A stretch of DNA of 50,476 nt from Bathymodiolus brooksi methanotrophic gill symbiont (GTDB lineage Bacteria; Pseudomonadota; Gammaproteobacteria; Methylococcales; Methylomonadaceae): NCBI GenBank assembly GCA_020996635.1, contig JAJJBE010000061.1, positions 1 through 50,476 on the forward strand. Direction: 5' to 3'. Shown in pieces: positions 47,627 to 50,476 of the stretch. The translations under genes were made by a program, and so were the position numbers. Below the pieces are notes generated by a model that saw only the letters and a list, made by a program, of their open reading frames with translations, was not told where the DNA came from and did no database searches. Position 1 is the first letter of the stretch. Every line of letters begins with the position of its first letter.

Positions 47627-48547
47627 ATGATAAAACAAAGAACATTAAAAAATACAATTAGAGCAACAGGTGTTGGATTACACACGGGCGATAAAATCTA
47701 TTTAACGCTACATCCAGCCGCTGAAAATACAGGTATTAAGTTTAGACGGGTGGATTTAGAAGAGCCAGTAACTATTGATGCAAATGCTTATAATGTTGGT
47801 GAAACGATTTTATCAACGACTTTAGTTCAGGACGGCGTGAAAATATCAACGATTGAGCACTTGCTTTCTGCAATGGCAGGGTTAGGGGTTGATAATGCCT
47901 TGGTTGATGTTTCTGCAGCCGAAGTACCTATTATGGATGGTAGTGCTGGACATTTTGTTTTTTTACTACAGTCTGCAGGGGTGAAAGAGCAAGATGCACC
48001 TAAGCAATATATAAAGATCAAGCGTGAAATAAAAGTAACAGAGGGTGATAAATGGGCTGCGTTTGTGCCTATGGATGGTTTTAAAGTTACTTTTACTATT
48101 GATTTTGAACATCCTGCTTTTGAAGATGATGTGAAAACAGCCACGATGGACTTTTCTTCTACTACGTTTGTTAGAGAAGTCAGCCGTGCGCGTACTTTTG
48201 GCTTTATGAAGGATATAGAGTTTTTAAGAGAGAATAACCTTGCTCTAGGTGGCAGCCTAGATAATGCCATTGTGATTGATGATGACAAAATAATTAATGA
48301 AGGCGGCTTACGTTATGCCGACGAATTTGTAAAACATAAAATGCTAGATGCAATAGGTGATTTATACCTTTTAGGGCATAGCTTGATTGGAGAATATCAA
48401 GGCTATAAATCAGGGCATGGTTTAAATAATCAATTGCTTAGAGCTTTATTAGCCGATACGGATGCCTGGGAAATGGTGACCTTTGAAGACGAAGCAGATG
48501 CACCCATTTCTTTTATGCGTTCAGCAGAAACAAGAGCAGGGGACTAA
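47627..48547 (+). CDS. lpxC: UDP-3-O-acyl-N-acetylglucosamine deacetylase
   Basis: A 306-residue zinc deacetylase. Zinc ligands are in [20 protein letters not shown] and [20 protein letters not shown]; the general acid-base His is in [13 protein letters not shown]. The N-terminus ([20 protein letters not shown]) is typical. It catalyses the committed step of lipid A synthesis. It closes the dcw cluster; the palindromic repeat at 48577 follows. Confidence 0.97.
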   Translation: MIKQRTLKNTIRATGVGLHTGDKIYLTLHPAAENTGIKFRRVDLEEPVTIDANAYNVGETILSTTLVQDGVKISTIEHLLSAMAGLGVDNALVDVSAAEVPIMDGSAGHFVFLLQSAGVKEQDAPKQYIKIKREIKVTEGDKWAAFVPMDGFKVTFTIDFEHPAFEDDVKTATMDFSSTTFVREVSRARTFGFMKDIEFLRENNLALGGSLDNAIVIDDDKIINEGGLRYADEFVKHKMLDAIGDLYLLGHSLIGEYQGYKSGHGLNNQLLRALLADTDAWEMVTFEDEADAPISFMRSAETRAGD

Positions 48548-48576
48548 GTAGTCCCGGATATTTAATTTAACATTTT

Positions 48577-48602
48577 GTAGGGGCAATCCCTTGTGGTTGC
48601 CC
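48577..48602 (+). repeat. Copy of the MITE/REP end repeat
   Basis: These 26 bases begin GTAGGGGCAATCCCTTGTGG and are identical to the right end of the element at 4045-4148 (opposite strand). GGGCAA and TTGCCC within it form a small stem, which may help end the lpxC transcript. Confidence 0.75.
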
Positions 48603-48626
48603 ATTAATGACACAATCATTATCGAG

Positions 48627-49533
48627 AAGGTGTCAGGTCTTGCCTTTTGCTCCTAAAGTGTTAGTATTTTCCCATGACAAGACCGATAAGAATAGAGTTT
48701 GCAGGGGCGTTGTATCACGTTACGTCAAGAGGCAACCGACAAGAAGATATTTATATTGATGATGAAGACCGGTTGAGTTTTTTATCGTTGCTGTTTCAAG
48801 TGTCAAAAGACTATAACTGGCTTATTCATGCCTATTGTCTTATGGATAATCATTACCACTTATTAATTGAAACGCCAGATGGAAATTTAAGTCGAGGAAT
48901 GCGGCAACTCAATGGGGTATATACACAAATAACTAACCGCCACCACGGAAAAGTGGGTCATGTTTTTCAAGGGCGTTATAAAGCCATACTTGTTCAAAAA
49001 GAAACGTACTTACTTGAACTGGCTCGTTATATTGTATTAAACCCAGTTAGAGCTAGAATGGTAAGAGAAGCAAAAGATTGGCCGTGGAGTAGTTATCAGC
49101 AAACAGCAGGAATAAACACAATTAATTCATGGCTAGCAAGCGAATGGATGCTGTCAGCCTTTGGCACTGACTTAGGTACTGCACAGAAAAAATATCGACA
49201 ATTTATATCAGAAGGAAAAAACCAGCCTGCACCTTGGGAGTCATTGCAAAATCAGGTGTTTTTAGGCAGTGAAACCTACGTAAAAGAAATATTCAAAAAA
49301 ATCGATTTAAAAAAAGATTTAAGCGAAATGCCGACATCGCAACGTAGAGAAAAAGCCAAACCTTTATCCTGGTATGAGGAGCAGGCGAAACAAGAAATGA
49401 AGGTATCACGTCAGCTTATAATAGCGGCGGTTATAGCATGAAAGAGATAGGGAATTACTATCAGCTGCATTATTCAAGAGTGAGTCGAATCATTGCACGG
49501 CAAAGAAAGGCAAAAGGCAAGACCTGACACCTT
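48627..49533 (+). mobile_element. REP-associated tyrosine transposase (RAYT) element
   Basis: A 24-base sequence at 48627-48650 (AAGGTGTCAGGTCTTGCCTT plus TTGC) is an exact inverted copy of 49510-49533. Between them lies a single Y1-transposase gene. The right repeat contains the gene's ancestral stop codon. A second, direct GACACCTTTTTT occurs just beyond the right end. The layout is that of a domesticated or mobile TnpA_REP unit flanked by its REP sequences. Confidence 0.8.
48674..49441 (+). CDS. REP-associated tyrosine transposase, C-terminus frameshifted
   Basis: A 255-residue Y1_Tnp/TnpA_REP protein: N-terminus RPIRIEFAGALYHVTSRGNR, the HUH metal site in CLMDNHYHLLIETPDGNL, the catalytic Tyr region LNGVYTQITNRHHGKVGHVF, and LARYIVLNPVRARMV. 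Such single-strand nucleases act on REP hairpins. The family's usual end is a small helix-turn-helix (KEIG.Y..LHYS.VSRI). Here it is found in another frame, from about 49400 to the TGA at 49525-49527 (RNEGITSAYNSGGYSMKEIG, then NYYQLHYSRVSRIIARQRKA). One indel near 49380-49400 therefore separates the catalytic part from its DNA-binding tail. The current frame ends in a short unrelated tail (RQLIIAAVIA). Confidence 0.85.
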   Translation: MTRPIRIEFAGALYHVTSRGNRQEDIYIDDEDRLSFLSLLFQVSKDYNWLIHAYCLMDNHYHLLIETPDGNLSRGMRQLNGVYTQITNRHHGKVGHVFQGRYKAILVQKETYLLELARYIVLNPVRARMVREAKDWPWSSYQQTAGINTINSWLASEWMLSAFGTDLGTAQKKYRQFISEGKNQPAPWESLQNQVFLGSETYVKEIFKKIDLKKDLSEMPTSQRREKAKPLSWYEEQAKQEMKVSRQLIIAAVIA

Positions 49534-49556
49534 TTTTGTGACACCTTTTTTTTAAA

Positions 49557-49791
49557 CCGTATAGCTCTTGGGAAAGAGGATTAGCATGAGAATGCTAATG
49601 GCTTATTAAGACAGTATTTTCCTAAGGCAATGGAGTTGATTGATGTCACGATAAAAGAAGTTTTTAGGGCGATTGATAAGCTAAATAGCCGTCCTAAAAA
49701 GTGCCTTAATTACAAAGCACCCTATGAAGTATTTGAAGAGCTGACTGGGGTCGATATGAAAAATTTACTGGGTTATGCACTTATGAGTTGA
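49557..49791 (+). pseudogene. IS30-family transposase remnant (C-terminal end)
   Basis: Translation gives YSSWERGL, then after one extra base at about 49584 the frame continues HENANGLLRQYFPKAMELID and later LNSRPKKCLNYKAPYEVFEE, ending ALMS-stop at 49791. This is the conserved C-terminal end of IS30-family DDE transposases (SWERGxNENxNGLxRQYFPK). The N-terminal two thirds are gone, and the remnant abuts the RAYT element's right repeat. It is non-functional. Confidence 0.85.
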
Positions 49792-49863
49792 ATTCAGCAC
49801 TTTCAAGTGATTTTCGTGCAAAGGTCTCCTTATCTAACATATTTTTTCAAGTCCAATAAACTA

Positions 49864-49883
49864 CCCCGCCGCAAGCGGCGGGG
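49864..49883. repeat. GC-rich REP-like palindrome
   Basis: CCCCGCCGC and GCGGCGGGG form a perfect 9-bp stem with an AA loop. It stands out against AT-rich surroundings and looks like a REP-type hairpin. Confidence 0.6.
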
Positions 49884-49972
49884 AATAAAACCCCAAGGGA
49901 TTTAAGTCCGATTGCCCTGTTAGTGCACTAAGGTACAATATCTATTATTTAATGTAAGTGTTATCCTTATAC

Positions 49973-50065
49973 TCAAAATAAATGAAGATGCGTAATTTTA
50001 ACTAAATGGAACAGCGGTCTTCAGCCGCTGCAATCACATATCAACCATAAAGCTCGCGGTTCCAT
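49973..50065 (+). repeat. Dispersed palindromic repeat, copy B
   Basis: This matches 6591-6692 over most of its length: TCAAAAT, AACTAAA, the core ACAGCGGTCTTCAGCCGCTG, CAATCACA, and the end GCGGTTCCAT. It lacks about seven bases near its right part compared with copy A. Confidence 0.7.
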
Positions 50066-50146
50066 TAAGTGAGCACCTTCAAGTAGTTTGGGTATATACC
50101 AAGATTGAGATTTCTCAGTCTACTTACAGTGTTTTAAAATTTTTAA

Positions 50147-50224
50147 AGCCAACCTTGGTGTGAACCAAGTAACGGAAAGCCTCAGGTCTCTAAGTAATTT
50201 ATATTTAAAGATAGCTGGGTTGCA
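50147..50224 (+). promoter_or_regulatory. Probable cyclic di-GMP-I (GEMM) riboswitch
   Basis: The stretch has the GEMM-I layout. An outer helix pairs CCAACC with GGGTTG. A 6-bp hairpin (CTTGGT/ACCAAG) is capped by a GNRA loop (GTGA). The conserved core AACGGAAAGCCTCAGGTCT follows, then GATAGCTGGGTTGC. These align in order with the Vibrio Vc2 aptamer (GACGCAAAGCC... and GGTAGCGGGGTTACC). It ends about 22 bases before the next start codon, so it would control the short secreted peptide in response to c-di-GMP. Confidence 0.65.
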
Positions 50225-50245
50225 TTTTCAATACAGGAAAATGTC

Positions 50246-50359
50246 ATGAAAAAATCACTACTTCTTGCAACATCGATGCTATTCACTAGCTCTGCTTACG
50301 CCGTACCAGTAACTTTTTTTGATACTGTTGCAGCTGGGCAAGCTTCTTTTAATTTCTAA
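50246..50359 (+). CDS. Short secreted peptide (37 residues), truncated PEP-CTERM-like protein candidate
   Basis: AGGAAA lies five bases before the ATG. The peptide is MKKSLLLATSMLFTSSAYA (signal peptide) followed by VPVTFFDTVAAGQASFNF. Only 18 residues would remain after cleavage. The mature start resembles the first residues of longer secreted PEP-CTERM-type proteins, which often follow c-di-GMP-I riboswitches in related bacteria. It may be a truncated gene (stop TAA at 50357) or a genuine small peptide. No known family is assigned. Confidence 0.5.
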   Translation: MKKSLLLATSMLFTSSAYAVPVTFFDTVAAGQASFNF

Positions 50360-50367
50360 TAAGTAAA

Positions 50368-50386
50368 CCCCCAGCTCTGCTGGGGG
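50368..50386 (+). terminator. GC-rich hairpin after the short peptide gene
   Basis: CCCCCAGC pairs perfectly with GCTGGGGG around a TCT loop. There is no T run after it, so termination would not be of the standard intrinsic type. Confidence 0.4.
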
Positions 50387-50425
50387 ACTCACAAAGTTTG
50401 ACAATTACGGGAATCATCGAGATTC

Positions 50426-50464
50426 TCCTTATCTGTGAACCGCCTAAAGTTCAAAAGATAAGGA
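50426..50464 (+). promoter_or_regulatory. Hairpin that buries a ribosome-binding site
   Basis: TCCTTATCT (50426-50434) is exactly complementary to AGATAAGGA (50456-50464), and GAAC/GTTC pair inside it. The right arm contains the AAGGA Shine-Dalgarno of the next start codon, so folding would block translation. This fits a leader with translational control. Confidence 0.5.
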
Positions 50465-50468
50465 AAAA

Positions 50469-50476
50469 ATGATGAA
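50469..50476 (+). CDS. Start of a gene running off the right edge
   Basis: ATGATGAA follows AAGGA by five bases. Only the first two codons are visible, so the product cannot be identified. Confidence 0.35.

Noticed and set aside
48577-49533. Repeats around the transposase as a CRISPR array
   Set aside because: The repeats are inverted, few and flank a Y1 transposase gene; no regular spacer pattern exists.
50368-50386. GC-rich hairpin as a strong intrinsic terminator
   Set aside because: The stem is good but no T run follows, so it is listed only as a low-confidence hairpin.

Overview
The window comes from an AT-rich gammaproteobacterial genome, most likely a methanotroph or methylotroph of the order Methylococcales. 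The main evidence is a ribulose monophosphate (RuMP) block: 3-hexulose-6-phosphate synthase, 6-phospho-3-hexuloisomerase, transketolase and transaldolase. It sits between typical gammaproteobacterial gene orders: rsmI-lpoA-yraN-diaA-dolP, yrbG-kdsC-lptCAB-rpoN-hpf, and a full mraZ-to-lpxC division and cell wall (dcw) cluster. The organism is Gram-negative: it has Lpt and LpxC genes and a MurE with the DNPR motif that goes with meso-diaminopimelate peptidoglycan. No tRNA, rRNA or CRISPR array was seen.

Layout. Positions 1-773 hold the edge of an IS3-family element that cuts a sulfotransferase-like gene. Positions 900-6510 hold an envelope transport locus: a large palindromic operator, an RND/MMPL exporter gene broken by one in-frame TAG, a TetR regulator, a LolA-like periplasmic protein and a predicted outer-membrane barrel. 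Next come a cytochrome c'-like protein, a Crp/Vfr regulator and RNase P RNA on the minus strand, then rsmI (minus) and lpoA-yraN-diaA-dolP (plus). Positions 12879-18950 are the RuMP block. Between transketolase and transaldolase lie two unrecognised proteins that share many copies of a short [ST]xVxKY[LV] repeat. One is membrane-anchored, the other soluble. metG, an Mrp-type Fe-S carrier, the LPS export genes, rpoN, hpf and mgtE follow. After mgtE comes a small secreted Cys-rich protein with EGKC motifs, resembling HvfA-type precursors of copper-binding modified peptides. Positions 30044-48547 are the dcw cluster, with a clear promoter and MraZ-type operator repeats. The last 2 kb is accessory DNA: a frameshifted REP-associated transposase inside perfect 24-bp inverted repeats, an IS30 remnant, several palindromic repeats, and a probable c-di-GMP-I riboswitch ahead of a very short secreted peptide.

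How it fits together. Hps and Phi fix formaldehyde onto ribulose 5-phosphate, and transketolase and transaldolase regenerate the acceptor. The Lpt, LpxC and dcw genes build the envelope and the division machine. The most interesting unexplained items are the KY-repeat protein pair, the orphan EGKC precursor, structured leaders before tal and mgtE, a G10 tract inside rpoN, and the riboswitch-controlled peptide at the right edge.
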